Source of the DNA: Nocardioides kribbensis
GTDB lineage: Bacteria; Actinomycetota; Actinomycetes; Propionibacteriales; Nocardioidaceae
Reading direction: 5' to 3'
Length of the DNA stretch: 64,000 nt
Assembly (NCBI RefSeq): GCF_015070375.1
Contig: NZ_JADCLL010000005.1
Location: forward strand, 124,001-188,000
Shown: positions 9,789 through 20,588 of the stretch, piece after piece
Layout: each line of letters opens with the position of its first letter
How positions within the stretch are numbered: position 1 is the stretch's first letter
Notes under the pieces: generated by a model
Database searches by the model: none
Told to the model about the DNA's origin: nothing
Seen by the model: the letters and a program-made list of their open reading frames with translations, nothing else
Position numbers and translations under genes: made by a program

Positions 9789-11350
9789 CGACCCACCTTC
9801 TCATCGTCGCTCTCGGGGGCCGCGTCGGCGACTGCACCGTCGGTGGCGCTGGCCGGGACGGCCGGTGCCTGGGGTCCACGGACACGGCTCACCACGACCG
9901 GCGCCAGCACGGCGAGGGCGATGATCGCGTAGACCACGACCGCCAGCGGCTCGCTCACCAGGCCGGAGAAGTCGCCGCCGGAGATGCTCAGCGCCTCGCG
10001 CAGCTTGCCCTCCATGAGGGGGCCCAGGATGACGCCGAGGATCAGCGGCAGCACCGGGAGGCCGAAGCGGCGCATCATCAGCCCGAGCAGGCCGAAGACG
10101 AGCAGCAGGCCCACGTCGAAGGGGTCGAGATTGGTGGCGTAGGCCCCCAGGCAGGCGAAGAACAGGATGCCGGCGTAGAGCTGGGGCCGCGGGATGCGCA
10201 GCAGCTTGGCCCACAGCGGGGCCAGCGGCAGGTTGAGCACCAGCAGCAGCAGGTTGCCGATCAGCAGGCTCGCCAGCAGGGTCCAGACCAGGTCGGCCTG
10301 GTCGGTCATCAGCTGCGGGCCGGGCTGGATGCCGTAGCCCTGGAGCGCGGCGAGCATGACCGAGGCGGTGGCGGTGACCGGCAGGCCCAGGGCCAGCATC
10401 GGCACGAACATGCCGGCCGCCGAGGCGTTGTTGGCGGCCTCGGGCCCGGCGACGCCCTCGATGGCGCCCTTGCCGAACTCGTCGTTCTTGGCCAGCTTGC
10501 GCTCCGAGACGTAGGACAGGAACGTCGGGATCTCCGCGCCGCCGGCGGGGATGGCGCCGAAGGGGAAGCCCAGCGCCGTGCCGCGCAGCCACGGCTTCCA
10601 CGAGCGCCTCCAGTCGTCCTTGCCCATGAAGGGCTGGCCGACGGGGATGATCTGCAGCGGGCTGCGGCGCAGGTGGGCCGCGACCCACAGCGCCTCGCCG
10701 AGGGCGAAGATGCCGACCGCGACGACGACGATGTCGAGGGGGTCGATCAGCTGCGGCAGGCCGAGGTCGAGGCGGGCCTGGGCGGTGTTGGGGTCGAGGC
10801 CGACCAGGCCGATGGTGAGGCCGAGGAAGAGCGCGATGAAGCCGCGCAGCGCCGAGGAGCCCAGCACGGCGGTCGTCATCACCAGCGCCAGCAGCATGAT
10901 CGCGAAGTACGACGGAGCGCCGATCTGCACCGCGACGTCGGCCAGCGGCGGGGCGAAGAAGGCCACCAGCAGCGTGCCGATGGTCCCGGCGACGAACGAG
11001 CCGACCGCGGCGGTGGCCAGCGCCTGGGCGGCCCGGCCGCGCTTGGCCATCTTGTTGCCCTCCAGCGCGGTCATCACCGACGCCGACTCACCGGGGGTGT
11101 TGAGCAGGATGGAGGTGGTGGAGCCGCCGTACATGCCGCCGTAGTAGATGCCGGCGAACATGATGAAGGCCTGGGTCGGCTCGAGGCCGAAGGTCACCGG
11201 AAGCAGCAGCGCCACGGCCATGGCCGGGCCGATGCCGGGCAGCACGCCGACGAAGGTGCCGAGCAGCACGCCGACGGCGGCGAAGAGCAGGTTCTCGGGG
11301 GTCGCGGCCTGTTGCAGGCCGCCCCAGAGGAGGTCGAAGTCACCCATCAC
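9785..11350 (-). CDS. tctA: Tripartite tricarboxylate transporter, large membrane subunit TctA
   Basis: Protein of 521 residues with about 11-12 hydrophobic helices. Family motifs are clear: [20 protein letters not shown] and [20 protein letters not shown] near the N-terminus, and [18 protein letters not shown] and [14 protein letters not shown] in the middle. TctA forms the permease core and works with the small subunit TctB and the extracytoplasmic solute receptor TctC. The C-terminal 35 residues are an acidic soluble tail. The start overlaps the tctB stop by 4 nt and the stop overlaps the usp start by 4 nt. The substrate class is tri- or dicarboxylates or other organic acids; the exact ligand is not predictable from TctA. 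Confidence 0.93.
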   Translation of the reverse strand: MMGDFDLLWGGLQQAATPENLLFAAVGVLLGTFVGVLPGIGPAMAVALLLPVTFGLEPTQAFIMFAGIYYGGMYGGSTTSILLNTPGESASVMTALEGNKMAKRGRAAQALATAAVGSFVAGTIGTLLVAFFAPPLADVAVQIGAPSYFAIMLLALVMTTAVLGSSALRGFIALFLGLTIGLVGLDPNTAQARLDLGLPQLIDPLDIVVVAVGIFALGEALWVAAHLRRSPLQIIPVGQPFMGKDDWRRSWKPWLRGTALGFPFGAIPAGGAEIPTFLSYVSERKLAKNDEFGKGAIEGVAGPEAANNASAAGMFVPMLALGLPVTATASVMLAALQGYGIQPGPQLMTDQADLVWTLLASLLIGNLLLLVLNLPLAPLWAKLLRIPRPQLYAGILFFACLGAYATNLDPFDVGLLLVFGLLGLMMRRFGLPVLPLILGVILGPLMEGKLREALSISGGDFSGLVSEPLAVVVYAIIALAVLAPVVVSRVRGPQAPAVPASATDGAVADAAPESDDEKVGR

Positions 11351-11907
11351 AAGATCCCATCGAGGATGCCGGGGGCCAGGGGGATGCCCAGGCCGACGTA
11401 GAACGCGTACCAGCTGCCGATCGCCAGCACGAGGCCGGCGATCACGTCGCGGATCAGCGTGCGGGAGCCGAGCGCCCAGGCGGCGCCGGCGAAGAGGACG
11501 GCGCCGGTGACGGCCCAGCCGAGCAGGTCGACCGTGGCGATCGTGAAGGCCAGGACGCCGACCAGCTTGGCCACGGTGGCCCAGTCGGCGCGCTGGGCGA
11601 GGTCGACGTCCTCGCCGCCCTCGGGCTCGGCCTTCGAGCCGCGGGCCGTGGCGATGGCGAGGAGCACGCCGAGCAGCACCAGCACGGCGCCGATGACGTA
11701 GGGGAAGACCCGCGGGCCGACCGGGTCGCCGAAGCCGACGCTGAGGGTGGAGGCGTCGTAGAAGGTGTAGGCGCCGACGACGACGAGCAGGGCGGCCAGC
11801 GGGTACTGCGCCTTGTCGACGCCGCCCTCGGGCCGGTGGTCACCGGCCGGGGCGTGCCCGCCGGGGGTGCCCGGGGCGCCGGGCGAGGTCGTGGTGGGAG
11901 TGCTCAC
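11347..11907 (-). CDS. tctB: Tripartite tricarboxylate transporter, small membrane subunit TctB
   Basis: Protein of 186 residues starting at GTG 11907, which overlaps the tctC stop (GTGA). After a Pro/Thr/Gly-rich soluble leader of about 33 residues come four predicted membrane helices ([75 protein letters not shown]). This arrangement and the [15 protein letters not shown] segment are typical of the TctB family (PF07331). It pairs with TctA encoded directly downstream. Confidence 0.88.
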   Translation of the reverse strand: MSTPTTTSPGAPGTPGGHAPAGDHRPEGGVDKAQYPLAALLVVVGAYTFYDASTLSVGFGDPVGPRVFPYVIGAVLVLLGVLLAIATARGSKAEPEGGEDVDLAQRADWATVAKLVGVLAFTIATVDLLGWAVTGAVLFAGAAWALGSRTLIRDVIAGLVLAIGSWYAFYVGLGIPLAPGILDGIL

Positions 11908-12956
11908 AGCAGGTCCAGCTCCTCGAGCGTCGACGAGACGCGGTCGTCCTGCTCCAGCAGGAAGGCTTCGAAGTCGTCCCCGGTGCGGAAGGCGTCGATC
12001 CAGCCGTTCTTCTCGAGCGTCTGCTGCCACTGCGGGGAGTCGTGCATCTCCGAGAGGTAGGCGATCAGCTCGTCCTGACGCTCCTCGGAGATGCCGGGCG
12101 GGGCCAGGACGCCGCGCCAGTTGATGAAGACCAGGTCGATGCCCGACTCGGTGAGGGTCGGGGCGTCCTTGACGGCCTCGCCGGTCAGCCGCTCCTCGCC
12201 GGAGACCGCGAGCACGCGCAGGTCGCCGGCGGCGATCTGGCCCTCGAACTCGCTGAGGCCGGAGAAGCCGACCTGGATCTTGTTGCCCAGCAGGGCGCTG
12301 GTCAGCGGGCCGCCGCCGTCGTAGGTGACGTAGCGGACCTCCTGCGGGTCGATGCCCACGGTCTCGGCCAGCTGCATCGGGAAGAGGTGGTCGGGGCCGC
12401 CGGGCGAGGAGCCGCCGCCGACGACGATCGAGCCGGGGTCGGCCTTCCAGGCCTCCACCAGGTCGTCGATGGTCTCGAACCGCGACTCCGCCGGCACGAG
12501 CACGCCCTCCTGCTCCTCGATCAGCTGGGCGATCGGGGTGGCGTCCTGCGGCCGGGCGTCGGAGGCGAAGGAGTACGTCGAGCCCACGACCCCCAGCCCG
12601 ATGGTCATCAGCAGGTGCTCGTTGCCCTCCTGGCCCATCAGCTGGCTCATCGCGGCCGCGCCGCCGGCGCCGAGGATGTTGGTGACCTGGAAGCTGCCGC
12701 CGGTGATGTCGTCCTGCTCCATGACCCCCACCGCCGCGCGGCCGGTCTGGTCGTAGCCGCCGCCGGGGCTGTTGGGGATCCACATGTCGAGGTCGGCGCT
12801 GTCGTCGCCGCGGGTCACGCCGCAGGAGGAGGCGGTGAGGGCCAGGGCCGTGGCCAGCGCGGCCGCCACGACGCGGGCGCGTCGCGGACCGGGCCAACCA
12901 GGCCGGCGGTCACGGCGTGGGCCCCCTCGCGGGGCCCGGGGTGCTGCGGGGAACAT
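11904..12956 (-). CDS. tctC: Tripartite tricarboxylate transporter substrate-binding lipoprotein TctC
   Basis: Protein of 350 residues; the extracytoplasmic solute receptor of the TTT system. The start at 12956 follows AGGAG by 4 nt. A basic N-region of about 30 residues precedes a hydrophobic helix ending in the lipobox A-S-S-C, so it should be lipid-anchored outside the membrane. The mature domain shows the Bug-family signatures IPNSPGGGYDQTGR (ligand loop), ILGAGGAAAMSQL and DPGSIVVGGGSSPGGPDH. First gene of tctC-tctB-tctA-usp. It is divergent from a CitA/DpiB-type sensor kinase across about 94 bp, which is the usual arrangement when the kinase senses the transported carboxylate. Confidence 0.92.
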   Translation of the reverse strand: MFPAAPRAPRGGPRRDRRPGWPGPRRARVVAAALATALALTASSCGVTRGDDSADLDMWIPNSPGGGYDQTGRAAVGVMEQDDITGGSFQVTNILGAGGAAAMSQLMGQEGNEHLLMTIGLGVVGSTYSFASDARPQDATPIAQLIEEQEGVLVPAESRFETIDDLVEAWKADPGSIVVGGGSSPGGPDHLFPMQLAETVGIDPQEVRYVTYDGGGPLTSALLGNKIQVGFSGLSEFEGQIAAGDLRVLAVSGEERLTGEAVKDAPTLTESGIDLVFINWRGVLAPPGISEERQDELIAYLSEMHDSPQWQQTLEKNGWIDAFRTGDDFEAFLLEQDDRVSSTLEELDLL

Positions 12957-13050
12957 GTCTCTCCTGGGGAGTCGACGGGGTGGGACGTGTCGATCGTCAC
13001 GCAGGCTGTGTCGGCCGTCACGATTAGGCAACCAAAGGAGGTTGTGGAAC

Positions 13051-14790
13051 TTGTGGTCACGTCGCGGTGAGCGCGCCCGGGCCGGGGCCGGCTCGACGCC
13101 GCCGTCGCCCGGGGCGGCGACCGAGCGCGAGCCCTCGTCGCGCCGCCACCTCAGCCTGGCCGGGCAGTTCCTGATCCTCCAGCTGGTGGTGCTGCTGCTG
13201 GTCGTGCTGGTGACCAGCGTGGTGTCGGTGCGCCAGAGCGACGCCGACTTCCGCGACACCCGGGGCGCCCGGCTGCGCGCCGCCGCCGACAGCCTGGCCA
13301 ACACCCCGGCGGTGCAGCTGGGCCTGCTCGGCACGGACGACGCGCGCTCGCTGGCCTTCTACACCCAGCAGCGGCAGAACGACGTGGGCGCCAGCACGGT
13401 CTACCTCACCTCCCCCGACGGCACGGCCTTCGTCGCCACCGACCCGACCCGCGAGGGCGAGCAGGTGCAGCTGGGCCCCGACGCCGCGCAGGGGCGCACC
13501 TGGACCGGCGACATCGTCGACCGGGGCAACCGGGTCATCGCCGCGCAGGTGCCGGTCTACGCCGGCGCCCGCGCCGCGACGCCGGGCCGGGCGGGCCGGC
13601 CCCCGCGCGTGGTGGGGCTGGTGGTCGTCACCGAGGACTACCCGCCCATCACCGAGCGGCTGCGCCAGACCACGGCCGACCTGCTGGTGGTGCTGCTGAG
13701 CGGGCTGGCCCTCGGCCTGGCCGGCTCCTGGCTGCTGGCGCGCCTGATCAAGCGGCGTACGCGGGGCCTGGAGCCGGCGGAGATCTCCGCGCTCGCCGAC
13801 CAGCGCGAGGCGCTGCTGACCTCGATCCGCGAGGGGGTCGTGGCGGTCAACGGCGACGGCGTCGTCACGGTGGTCAGCGACAGCGCGCGCGAGCTGCTCG
13901 GCCTGCCGCCCGGCACGCAGGGCCGCGCCCTGGCCGACCTGCCGGTCAGCGACGCCGTGCGCGACCTGCTGCTGGCCCCCGACGACCTGCGCGACGGCGT
14001 GCTCGTCGTCGCGGGCCGGGTGCTGGTGACCAACCGCAACCAGGTCACCGCCGGCGGGCGCCGCATCGGCACCATCACGACCCTGCGCGACCGCACCGAG
14101 CTGCTCGCGATGCAGAGCGAGCTCACCGCCCGCGAGAGCGTCACCGAGACCCTGCGCGCGCAGACCCACGAGTTCAGCAACCAGCTGCACACCATCTCCG
14201 GACTGCTCCAGCTCGAGGAGTACGACGAGCTCCAGGGCTTCCTCGGCACCCTCAACCGGCGTCGCGCCGAGATCACCGACCACGTGCTGGCCCGCGTGGA
14301 CGACCCGGCGGTCTCCGCACTGCTCATCGCCAAGACCACCCTGGCCGCGGAGCGGCGCGTCGAGCTGCTGCTGCGCGACGACACCTCGCTCCCCCGCCTC
14401 GACCCCGAGCTGTCGGCCGACGTCGGGACCGTGCTGGGCAACCTGGTCGACAACGCCGTCGACGCGGTCGTGGCCGGCGGCGCGGGCGGCGGCGCGGGCG
14501 GCGCGGGCCGGGTCGACGTGCGCCTGGTGCGCGAGGGCGACGGCACCGTGGTGGTGCAGGTCGCCGACACCGGACCCGGGGTGCCCGAGGACCGGCGCGA
14601 GGCCGTCTTCCGCCGCGGGGTGACCACCAAGCCCGGCGACGCGAGCGGGCGCGGGGTGGGTCTGGCACTGGTGCAGGTGGTGTGCGAGCGGCGCGGCGGG
14701 TCGGTCTCGGTGCACAATGCCGAGGGCGCCGTCTTCACCGCGCGGCTGCCCGACCCCACCGAGCCGATCCCACCGACCCCAGGACCGTGA
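13051..14790 (+). CDS. CitA/DpiB-like sensor histidine kinase
   Basis: Protein of 579 residues if started at TTG 13051, which lies 9 nt after the strong Shine-Dalgarno AAAGGAGG (13034-13041). Two membrane helices (about residues 33-55 and 215-235) flank a periplasmic single-Cache/PAS-type sensor. A cytoplasmic PAS domain follows (REGVVAVNGDGVVTVVSDSA). The SpoOB-type dimerisation helix carries the phospho-accepting His in QTHEFSNQLHTISGLLQLEE. The ATPase has N-box NLVDNAVDAV, G1 ADTGPGVPE and G2 GRGVGLALV. A Gly/Ala-rich tract (about residues 472-484) interrupts the ATPase. It lies 10 nt upstream of its response regulator and is divergent from tctCBA, so it probably controls that transporter in response to a carboxylate. 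Confidence 0.88.
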   Translation: MWSRRGERARAGAGSTPPSPGAATEREPSSRRHLSLAGQFLILQLVVLLLVVLVTSVVSVRQSDADFRDTRGARLRAAADSLANTPAVQLGLLGTDDARSLAFYTQQRQNDVGASTVYLTSPDGTAFVATDPTREGEQVQLGPDAAQGRTWTGDIVDRGNRVIAAQVPVYAGARAATPGRAGRPPRVVGLVVVTEDYPPITERLRQTTADLLVVLLSGLALGLAGSWLLARLIKRRTRGLEPAEISALADQREALLTSIREGVVAVNGDGVVTVVSDSARELLGLPPGTQGRALADLPVSDAVRDLLLAPDDLRDGVLVVAGRVLVTNRNQVTAGGRRIGTITTLRDRTELLAMQSELTARESVTETLRAQTHEFSNQLHTISGLLQLEEYDELQGFLGTLNRRRAEITDHVLARVDDPAVSALLIAKTTLAAERRVELLLRDDTSLPRLDPELSADVGTVLGNLVDNAVDAVVAGGAGGGAGGAGRVDVRLVREGDGTVVVQVADTGPGVPEDRREAVFRRGVTTKPGDASGRGVGLALVQVVCERRGGSVSVHNAEGAVFTARLPDPTEPIPPTPGP

Positions 14791-14800
14791 CCCCAGCGCC

Positions 14801-15478
14801 GTGACCGAGCCGACCGACCTGACCGTGCTGGTCGTCGACGACGACTTCATGGTCGCCTCGATCCACACCCGCTTCGTCGAGCGCGCCGAGGGCTTCCGGG
14901 TCGTGGGCGTCGCCGCGACCGGCGAGACCGCGCTGGCCGAGATCGAGCGGCTCTCCCCCGACCTGGTGCTGCTCGACGTGCACCTGCCCGACCTCAGCGG
15001 CATCGAGGTGCTGCGCCGGCTGCGGGGTGCCGGCAACGACGTCGGCGTCGTCATGGTCACCGCGGCCCGCGAGGCCGACACCGTGCGCGCGGCGGTCGCC
15101 GGCGGCGCGGCGCACTACCTGGTCAAGCCCTTCGAGGCCGACGACCTGCACTGGCGCCTCGAGGCCTTCCGCGCCTCCCGCGCCGCCCTCTCCGGCTCGG
15201 CCACCCCGGGGCAGGACGACATCGACGCCGCCTTCGCCCCCCTCAACCGCGGCCGCGAGGTGCTGCCCAAGGGCCTGAGCCGCGAGACCGCCGACACCGT
15301 GCTCGCCGCCCTCGACGACGGCGTGGAGCGCTCGGCCGCGGAGTGCGCGGAGGCGGTCGGCATCTCCCGGGTCAGCGCCCGGCGCTACCTCGAGCACTTC
15401 GTCGCCCAGGGACGCCTCGCCGTGCGGCTGCAGTACGGCGGCTCCGGGCGCCCCGAGCGCCGCTACCGCCGCGCCTGA
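14801..15478 (+). CDS. CitB/DpiA-like response regulator
   Basis: Protein of 225 residues. The receiver domain (about 6-125) has the acidic pocket VVDDDF, the phospho-acceptor D59 in LLDVHLPDLSG, and Lys in YLVKPFEADDL. The C-terminal helix-turn-helix (RSAAECAEAVGISRVSARRYLEHF) followed by a Tyr/Arg-rich wing (RLQYGGSGRPERRYR) is typical of the CitB/DcuR branch. The GTG start at 14801 is 10 nt after the kinase stop and places VLVVDDD at the expected position. Partner of the adjacent kinase; the likely target is the divergent tctC promoter. Confidence 0.9.
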   Translation: MTEPTDLTVLVVDDDFMVASIHTRFVERAEGFRVVGVAATGETALAEIERLSPDLVLLDVHLPDLSGIEVLRRLRGAGNDVGVVMVTAAREADTVRAAVAGGAAHYLVKPFEADDLHWRLEAFRASRAALSGSATPGQDDIDAAFAPLNRGREVLPKGLSRETADTVLAALDDGVERSAAECAEAVGISRVSARRYLEHFVAQGRLAVRLQYGGSGRPERRYRRA

Positions 15479-15506
15479 CGCGTGGGGCCCGCGGCGCCCC
15501 CGCCGC

Positions 15507-15554
15507 GGACGTCATGCGCACCGTGGATGCGCATCCACCCGTCGCATGACGTCC
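15507..15554. repeat. Dispersed intergenic hairpin repeat, copy 1 (complete)
   Basis: Twelve-bp inverted arms GGACGTCATGCG (15507-15518) and CGCATGACGTCC (15543-15554) enclose a perfect 16-bp palindrome GTGGATGCGCATCCAC (15523-15538). The element lies between the convergent response regulator and RodZ-like genes. Related copies occur at 24650-24702 and 36673-36720. It may act as a bidirectional terminator or be a REP-like mobile repeat. Confidence 0.85.
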
Positions 15555-15654
15555 CGCTCCCGCCGCCACCCGAGCCTGCCGCGGACGCACCGCGGCCCCG
15601 AGGAGCAGCTGCTCCTCGGGGCCGGGTGGCGGTGTGCGGGTCGCGCCCGTGCGG

Positions 15655-17700
15655 TCAGTCCTCGACGGTGAAGGTGTCCTGGGCGGTCTTGCCCGTGGCG
15701 CCGAGGGCGCCGCGGTCCTGGCCGTCGACGGCGACCTCGACGGAGCCGTCGGACGACTGCACGCGCACCGGCTGGGAGACCTTGTCGATGACCTTGACCT
15801 GGCCGAAGGTCAGCGTGCCCTTGAAGACCAGCTCGTTGTCGCCGTCGCGCACCCACACCGTGGCGCCGCCGCCGGCGGCGGTGAGGGTGACCGGCACGCG
15901 GGCCCCGGCCGAGGACTGCACGGCGGCCGGCAGGTTCGGGGCCGGGTCGCGCAGGTCGACCGGCTGGTCCATGACCAGCCGCGCGACCGACCAGCAGAGC
16001 ACGAGCGCCATGACCGCGGCGATCATGATCGACCAGTTCGGGCCGCCGCGGGTGCCGCGGATCGCCCCGCCCGCCCCGAGCTCGGCCTCGAAGACGCGGC
16101 GCGGGTTGATCGGGGCGTCGGCGTACCTCGCGTCGTAGTCGGCGAGCAGCGGCGCCACGTCGACGCCGAGCACGCGGGCGAGGGTGCGCAGGTGGCCGCG
16201 GGCGTAGAAGTCGCCGCCGCAGGGGGCGAAGTCGTCGACCTCGATGGACTCGATGACGTGCGGGCGGATGCGGGTGCGCTCGGCCAGCTGGTCGACGCTG
16301 AGGCCCAGACGGGTCCGGGCCGCGGCCAGCTCGGGGCCGATCACGGGATCCTCGGCCGGCTCGGCGCCGAGGTCGTCGATGACGATGGGTGCCACGGCGT
16401 CGCCGGCGGTGGCGATCGGGCTGACCCGGTCACCCCACACCACGGTGTCCTCGACCAGGCTCACGCTGCCGCTGCGGCGCAGCTCGCGCGCCTCGGGGAG
16501 GCCGCGGCGGGTGTGGTCGTCGGACTCGTCGTCGGCGAGGTCGAGGGCGTTGGCGCCGTGCACCAGGTCGGTGCGGATCTCGCTGCGCACCGCCACGACG
16601 GGCTCGCGCAGCGGGCTCGGCGTCGCGCTCGGGGTGACCTCGGGGCGCCCCATGACGGGCGCGCCCACGGGCGAGCCCGGGCCGCGCACGGCGCCGGTCC
16701 CGGCGGGGGCGTCGCGGGAGGAGTCGTCGTCGGAGGAGTCGCCGTCGGCGGCCCGCTCGCGGCGCCAGGGCAGCCGCGAGGCCAGGTCGCCGATGGCCTG
16801 GGCGAGCGCGGGACGGGGGTCGTGGGAGCGACCCGCGTCCTCCTCGGCCTCCTCGTGGGCGAGACCGCCGCCGTCGTCGCCGGGGGCGTACGCCGCAGCG
16901 CTCGCACCCACCGCGGGGCGCACGGCCGTGTCGTCGGGTCCGGCGGGGGGCGCGGTGGCTGCGGGGACCTCGTCGGTCCCGGCCGCCGGGGGCTGCTCGG
17001 TGGCGACCCGCTGGGTCACGGGCCGCTCGACCTCGTCCTCGACCTCGGCGCCGGCCTCGGCGTCGGCGTCGGCCGCGGGGGCCTCGGTGTGCCCGGTCGC
17101 CGGGTCGCCGTCGTGGACGGCGGCCCAGGCCTCGTCGTCGAGGTACTCGTAGCCCTCGATCTCGACCACCTCGACGGCGCCGCCCGCGAGGGCGTCGAGG
17201 GCGTCGACGACGGTGGCGCCGGGCTCGACGCCGACCACGCGGGTCGAGACCGACAGCGGCACCGAGATCGGGTCGTCGTCGCCGGCCAGGACGTCGATGG
17301 CCCCGTCGCGCACGACACGGCGGCGCGGGAGCACCTCGACGGCCTCGATCTGGGTCCAGGGCAGGCCGCGCCACGTGCGGCCGGTGCGCAGGCGCACCCC
17401 GAGGTCGTCGGCGACGAAGAGCGGGGTGCGGGCGTCGCGCACGACCAGGGCGTGGCCGACGGCCACGAGGCCCATCACGGCGCAGAGCGCCCAGTCGAGC
17501 GCCGCGCCCGTCGCGGTGGCGCGGGCGAGGTAGGCCGCGGCCACGAGGGCGGCGACGCCCCCGATGGCGCCGGCCAGCACGCCGTTGCGGCGTACCTCCA
17601 CCGTGCGCGGCACCTCGCCGTGCACGCCGTGCTCGTCGGCGGCCAGGCTCTCGGTGGCGCCCTCGGCGGGCTCGGTCAGGTCGGTGCGGATGTCGTTCAC
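15655..17700 (-). CDS. RodZ-like helix-turn-helix membrane protein with N-terminal PH-like domain
   Basis: Protein of 681 residues, GTG start overlapping the ftsK stop (GTGA, 17697-17700). N-terminally there are two membrane helices (about 39-59 and 68-87) and a PH-like beta domain (about 88-165: [20 protein letters not shown]). A long acidic, Pro/Ala/Asp-rich linker follows (about 170-440). Then comes an XRE-type helix-turn-helix like HTH_25 of RodZ ([15 protein letters not shown], about 450-520), a membrane helix (about 556-574) and a small beta domain (DUF4115-like, the final 100 residues). RodZ links the actin-like MreB to the membrane. The extra N-terminal half resembles a separate bacterial PH membrane protein. 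It is co-transcribed with ftsK, which fits a role in division or cell shape. Confidence 0.8.
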   Translation of the reverse strand: MNDIRTDLTEPAEGATESLAADEHGVHGEVPRTVEVRRNGVLAGAIGGVAALVAAAYLARATATGAALDWALCAVMGLVAVGHALVVRDARTPLFVADDLGVRLRTGRTWRGLPWTQIEAVEVLPRRRVVRDGAIDVLAGDDDPISVPLSVSTRVVGVEPGATVVDALDALAGGAVEVVEIEGYEYLDDEAWAAVHDGDPATGHTEAPAADADAEAGAEVEDEVERPVTQRVATEQPPAAGTDEVPAATAPPAGPDDTAVRPAVGASAAAYAPGDDGGGLAHEEAEEDAGRSHDPRPALAQAIGDLASRLPWRRERAADGDSSDDDSSRDAPAGTGAVRGPGSPVGAPVMGRPEVTPSATPSPLREPVVAVRSEIRTDLVHGANALDLADDESDDHTRRGLPEARELRRSGSVSLVEDTVVWGDRVSPIATAGDAVAPIVIDDLGAEPAEDPVIGPELAAARTRLGLSVDQLAERTRIRPHVIESIEVDDFAPCGGDFYARGHLRTLARVLGVDVAPLLADYDARYADAPINPRRVFEAELGAGGAIRGTRGGPNWSIMIAAVMALVLCWSVARLVMDQPVDLRDPAPNLPAAVQSSAGARVPVTLTAAGGGATVWVRDGDNELVFKGTLTFGQVKVIDKVSQPVRVQSSDGSVEVAVDGQDRGALGATGKTAQDTFTVED

Positions 17701-20441
17701 ATCTCCCCCTGCAGGGTCGCGATGACGCCGTCGATCTCGTCGGGCTTGACCAGCACGTCGCGGGCCTTGGAGCCCTCGCTGGGTCCGACGACGCCACGGC
17801 TCTCCATGATGTCCATCAAGCGGCCCGCCTTGGCGAAGCCGACACGCAGCTTGCGTTGCAGCATCGAGGTCGACCCGAACTGCGTGGACACGACGAGCTC
17901 GATGGCCTGGATGACCAGGTCCATGTCGTCGCCGATGTCGTCGTCGAGCTCGCGCTTGCTGGCCGCGGGGGCGGTGACGTCCTCGCGGTAGGTCGGCTCG
18001 AGCTGCTCCTTGCAGTGCTTGACCACCTGGGCGATCTCGGCCTCGGTGACCCACGACCCCTGCACGCGCACGGCCTTCGAGGAGCCCATGGGCAGGAAGA
18101 GGCCGTCACCCTGGCCGACCAGCTTCTCGGCGCCCGGCTGGTCGAGGATGACCCGGCTGTCGGCGAGCGAGGAGGTGGCGAAGGCCAGGCGCGAGGGCAC
18201 GTTGGCCTTGATCAGGCCGGTGACCACGTCGACCGAGGGCCGCTGCGTCGCGAGCACCAGGTGGATGCCGGCCGCGCGGGCCAGCTGGGTGATGCGCACG
18301 ACCGCGTCCTCGACGTCGCGCGGGGCGACCATCATCAGGTCGGCCAGCTCGTCGACGATGACCAGCAGGTAGGGGTAGGGCGAGAGCTGGCGCTCGGACC
18401 CGAGCGGCACCTCGACCTTGCCCGCCCTGACGGCCTTGTTGAAGTCGTCGATGTGGCGGAAGCCGAAGTTGGCCAGGTCGTCGTAGCGCATGTCCATCTC
18501 GCGCACGACCCAGGCCAGCGCCTCGGCGGCCTTCTTGGGGTTGGTGATGATCGGGGTGATCAGGTGCGGCACGCCCTCGTAGGCGTTGAGCTCGACCCGC
18601 TTGGGGTCGACCATGATCATCCGCACCTCGTCGGGCGTGGAGCGCATGAGGATCGAGGTGATCATCGAGTTGATGAACGACGACTTGCCCGAGCCCGTGG
18701 CGCCCGCGACGAGCAGGTGCGGCATCTTGGCGAGGTTGGCGACCACGAAGCCGCCCTCCACGTCCTTGCCGAGCCCGGCGATCATCGGGTGGTGGTCGGA
18801 GCGTGCCGTCGTGGAGCGCAGCACGTCGCCGAGGGAGACGATCTCCTTGTCGACGTTGGGGATCTCGATGCCGATCGCCGACTTGCCGGGGATCGGGCTG
18901 AGGATCCGCACGTCGGCCGAGGCGACGGCGTAGGCGATGTTCTTGCTCAGCGCGGTGACCTTCTCCACCTTCACCGCGGGGCCGAGCTCGACCTCGTAGC
19001 GGGTGACGGTCGGGCCGCGGGTGTAGCCGGTGACCTGGGCGTCGATGTTGAACTCGTCCATGACCTGCATGAGGCGGTCGACGACCGCGTCGCTGGCCTT
19101 GGAGCGGGCCTTGTGCACCGAGCCGGGCTTGAGCACCTCGCCGGCGGGCAGGTGGTAGGTGACGTCGCCGGAGAGCGCGAGCTGCTCCACGCGCGCCGGC
19201 AGCGGCGTGTGCGGCGGCGGGACCAGCTCCTCCTTGGCCTCCGGCTCGTCGTCCTCGCCGAGGTCGGCGAGCGCGGGGGCGACCGGGCGCGGCGCCGACG
19301 GCTTCGCCGCCGGGGTGCGCGGCTCGGGGGCGAAGAGGTCGACGCCGGCGTCCGTGGCGACCTCCTGCTCCATGGCGACCTCGATGGGGTCCTTGCGGCG
19401 CCGCTTCTTCAGCTCGCGGTCGCTGAGCACCGGGCTGTCGTAGGCCGGGTCGCCCATCTCGGGGTCGATCTCGTCCTCGGCGTCGTGGCGCCCGCGGCGC
19501 GAGCGGGTGGCCCGGGTGTCGTCGTCGTCCTCGTAGAGGTCGCGGCCCAGGGCGCGGTCGCGCAGGTCGGCGAGCTTGACCGGCACCTGGTAGAGCGGGG
19601 TGGCGGTGACGACCAGCAGGCCGAAGACGGCGAGCAGCACGAGCAGCGGGACGACGACGTACTCCTCGCGGAGCAGGTCGAGCAGCAGTGAGGAGACGAC
19701 GTAGCCGATCGCGCCGCCGCCCTCCTGCAGCGGGCTGGCGTCGCCGCGCACGGGCTGCGGGCTGCCACCGGCGATGTGCACGATGCCGAGCACACCGAGG
19801 GCCAGCGAGCTCCAGCCGATGACCTGACGACCGGCCGGGCCGTTGCCGACCGGGTCGCGCATGGTGCGCCAGCCGACGACCACCAGGGCCAGCGGCACCA
19901 GCCAGCCGACCTTGCCGACGGAGCCGGTGACGGCGGTGCGGGTGATCTCCATGGCGCTGCCACCGAGCTGGAACCACACGGCGGCGGCGGCGACGACCGC
20001 GAGGGCGAGCACGAAGAGGCCCGCACCGTCGCGACGGTGCTCGGGGTCGAGCTCGCGGGCACCGTGACCGATGCCGCGGGCCAGGGCGCCCACGCCGTGG
20101 GCGAGGGCGAGCCAGGTGGCGACCACGCCGCGCAGGACCGCGTCGAAGAGGCGCGCGACCGGGCCGCGGCCGGTGCGCACGGCGCGCGGCGCCGGACGCG
20201 CAGCGGGGCGCTTGGTCGCGGGCCGCTTGGCCGTCGAGCGACCACCCGTCCGGCTCGCCGGACGGGCTGCGGTCTTCTTCTTGGGCGCAGGCCGCTTGCC
20301 GGTCGCCTTGCTGCGCGCGGTCGAGGTGGTCGGGGTACTCCGTGGTCGGGCGCTCGAGCCGTTGCGGGACGTCGTGGGGGACGTCGACGTGGACGTGCTC
20401 GTGCTCCGCGACCCCGGCGGGGAAGACGTACGGGTCGCCAT
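17697..20441 (-). CDS. ftsK: DNA translocase FtsK/SpoIIIE
   Basis: Protein of 914 residues. A basic Ser/Thr/Lys-rich N-terminal tail (about 1-95, with repeated ST dipeptides) precedes four or five membrane helices (about 105-290). The linker leads to the motor domain with Walker [16 protein letters not shown] (Lys586), Walker [16 protein letters not shown] and [20 protein letters not shown]. The C-terminal gamma winged-helix domain ([20 protein letters not shown]) reads KOPS-like polar DNA sequences. It pumps chromosome dimers through the septum during division. The start is ATG 20441, with TAGGTT 7 nt upstream, so the mRNA is probably leaderless. The stop overlaps the start of the RodZ-like gene. 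Confidence 0.95.
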   Translation of the reverse strand: MATRTSSPPGSRSTSTSTSTSPTTSRNGSSARPRSTPTTSTARSKATGKRPAPKKKTAARPASRTGGRSTAKRPATKRPAARPAPRAVRTGRGPVARLFDAVLRGVVATWLALAHGVGALARGIGHGARELDPEHRRDGAGLFVLALAVVAAAAVWFQLGGSAMEITRTAVTGSVGKVGWLVPLALVVVGWRTMRDPVGNGPAGRQVIGWSSLALGVLGIVHIAGGSPQPVRGDASPLQEGGGAIGYVVSSLLLDLLREEYVVVPLLVLLAVFGLLVVTATPLYQVPVKLADLRDRALGRDLYEDDDDTRATRSRRGRHDAEDEIDPEMGDPAYDSPVLSDRELKKRRRKDPIEVAMEQEVATDAGVDLFAPEPRTPAAKPSAPRPVAPALADLGEDDEPEAKEELVPPPHTPLPARVEQLALSGDVTYHLPAGEVLKPGSVHKARSKASDAVVDRLMQVMDEFNIDAQVTGYTRGPTVTRYEVELGPAVKVEKVTALSKNIAYAVASADVRILSPIPGKSAIGIEIPNVDKEIVSLGDVLRSTTARSDHHPMIAGLGKDVEGGFVVANLAKMPHLLVAGATGSGKSSFINSMITSILMRSTPDEVRMIMVDPKRVELNAYEGVPHLITPIITNPKKAAEALAWVVREMDMRYDDLANFGFRHIDDFNKAVRAGKVEVPLGSERQLSPYPYLLVIVDELADLMMVAPRDVEDAVVRITQLARAAGIHLVLATQRPSVDVVTGLIKANVPSRLAFATSSLADSRVILDQPGAEKLVGQGDGLFLPMGSSKAVRVQGSWVTEAEIAQVVKHCKEQLEPTYREDVTAPAASKRELDDDIGDDMDLVIQAIELVVSTQFGSTSMLQRKLRVGFAKAGRLMDIMESRGVVGPSEGSKARDVLVKPDEIDGVIATLQGEM

Positions 20442-20448
20442 GCTGGTT

Positions 20449-20454
20449 AACCTA
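20449..20454 (-). promoter_or_regulatory. Putative -10 (TAGGTT) of ftsK, leaderless
   Basis: On the minus strand TAGGTT ends 7 nt before the ftsK ATG, so transcription would start at or next to the start codon. The same geometry recurs at pepA, gcvT, dapA, lipA and lipB. Confidence 0.55.
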
Positions 20455-20588
20455 GAGGAACGCCACTCCAGTCACAGGGACCACAGGAAGCGTGTCGCGC
20501 CCCAGCCGTCACCACTCCCCCACCGGGGTGGGCGGACCCCGGTGGACCGGCGGTGGTGGCACGGCGGGCATCCCGCGCCCAGCGGGCC

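Noticed and set aside
12920..12940. GGGCCCC/GGGGCCC hairpin just inside the tctC start
   Set aside because: It lies in coding sequence for the Arg/Gly/Pro-rich leader and is common by chance at this GC content; no evidence of attenuation.
13057..15081. Long minus-strand frames over the sensor kinase and response regulator
   Set aside because: They are shadows of strongly supported plus-strand genes and contain no domain motifs.
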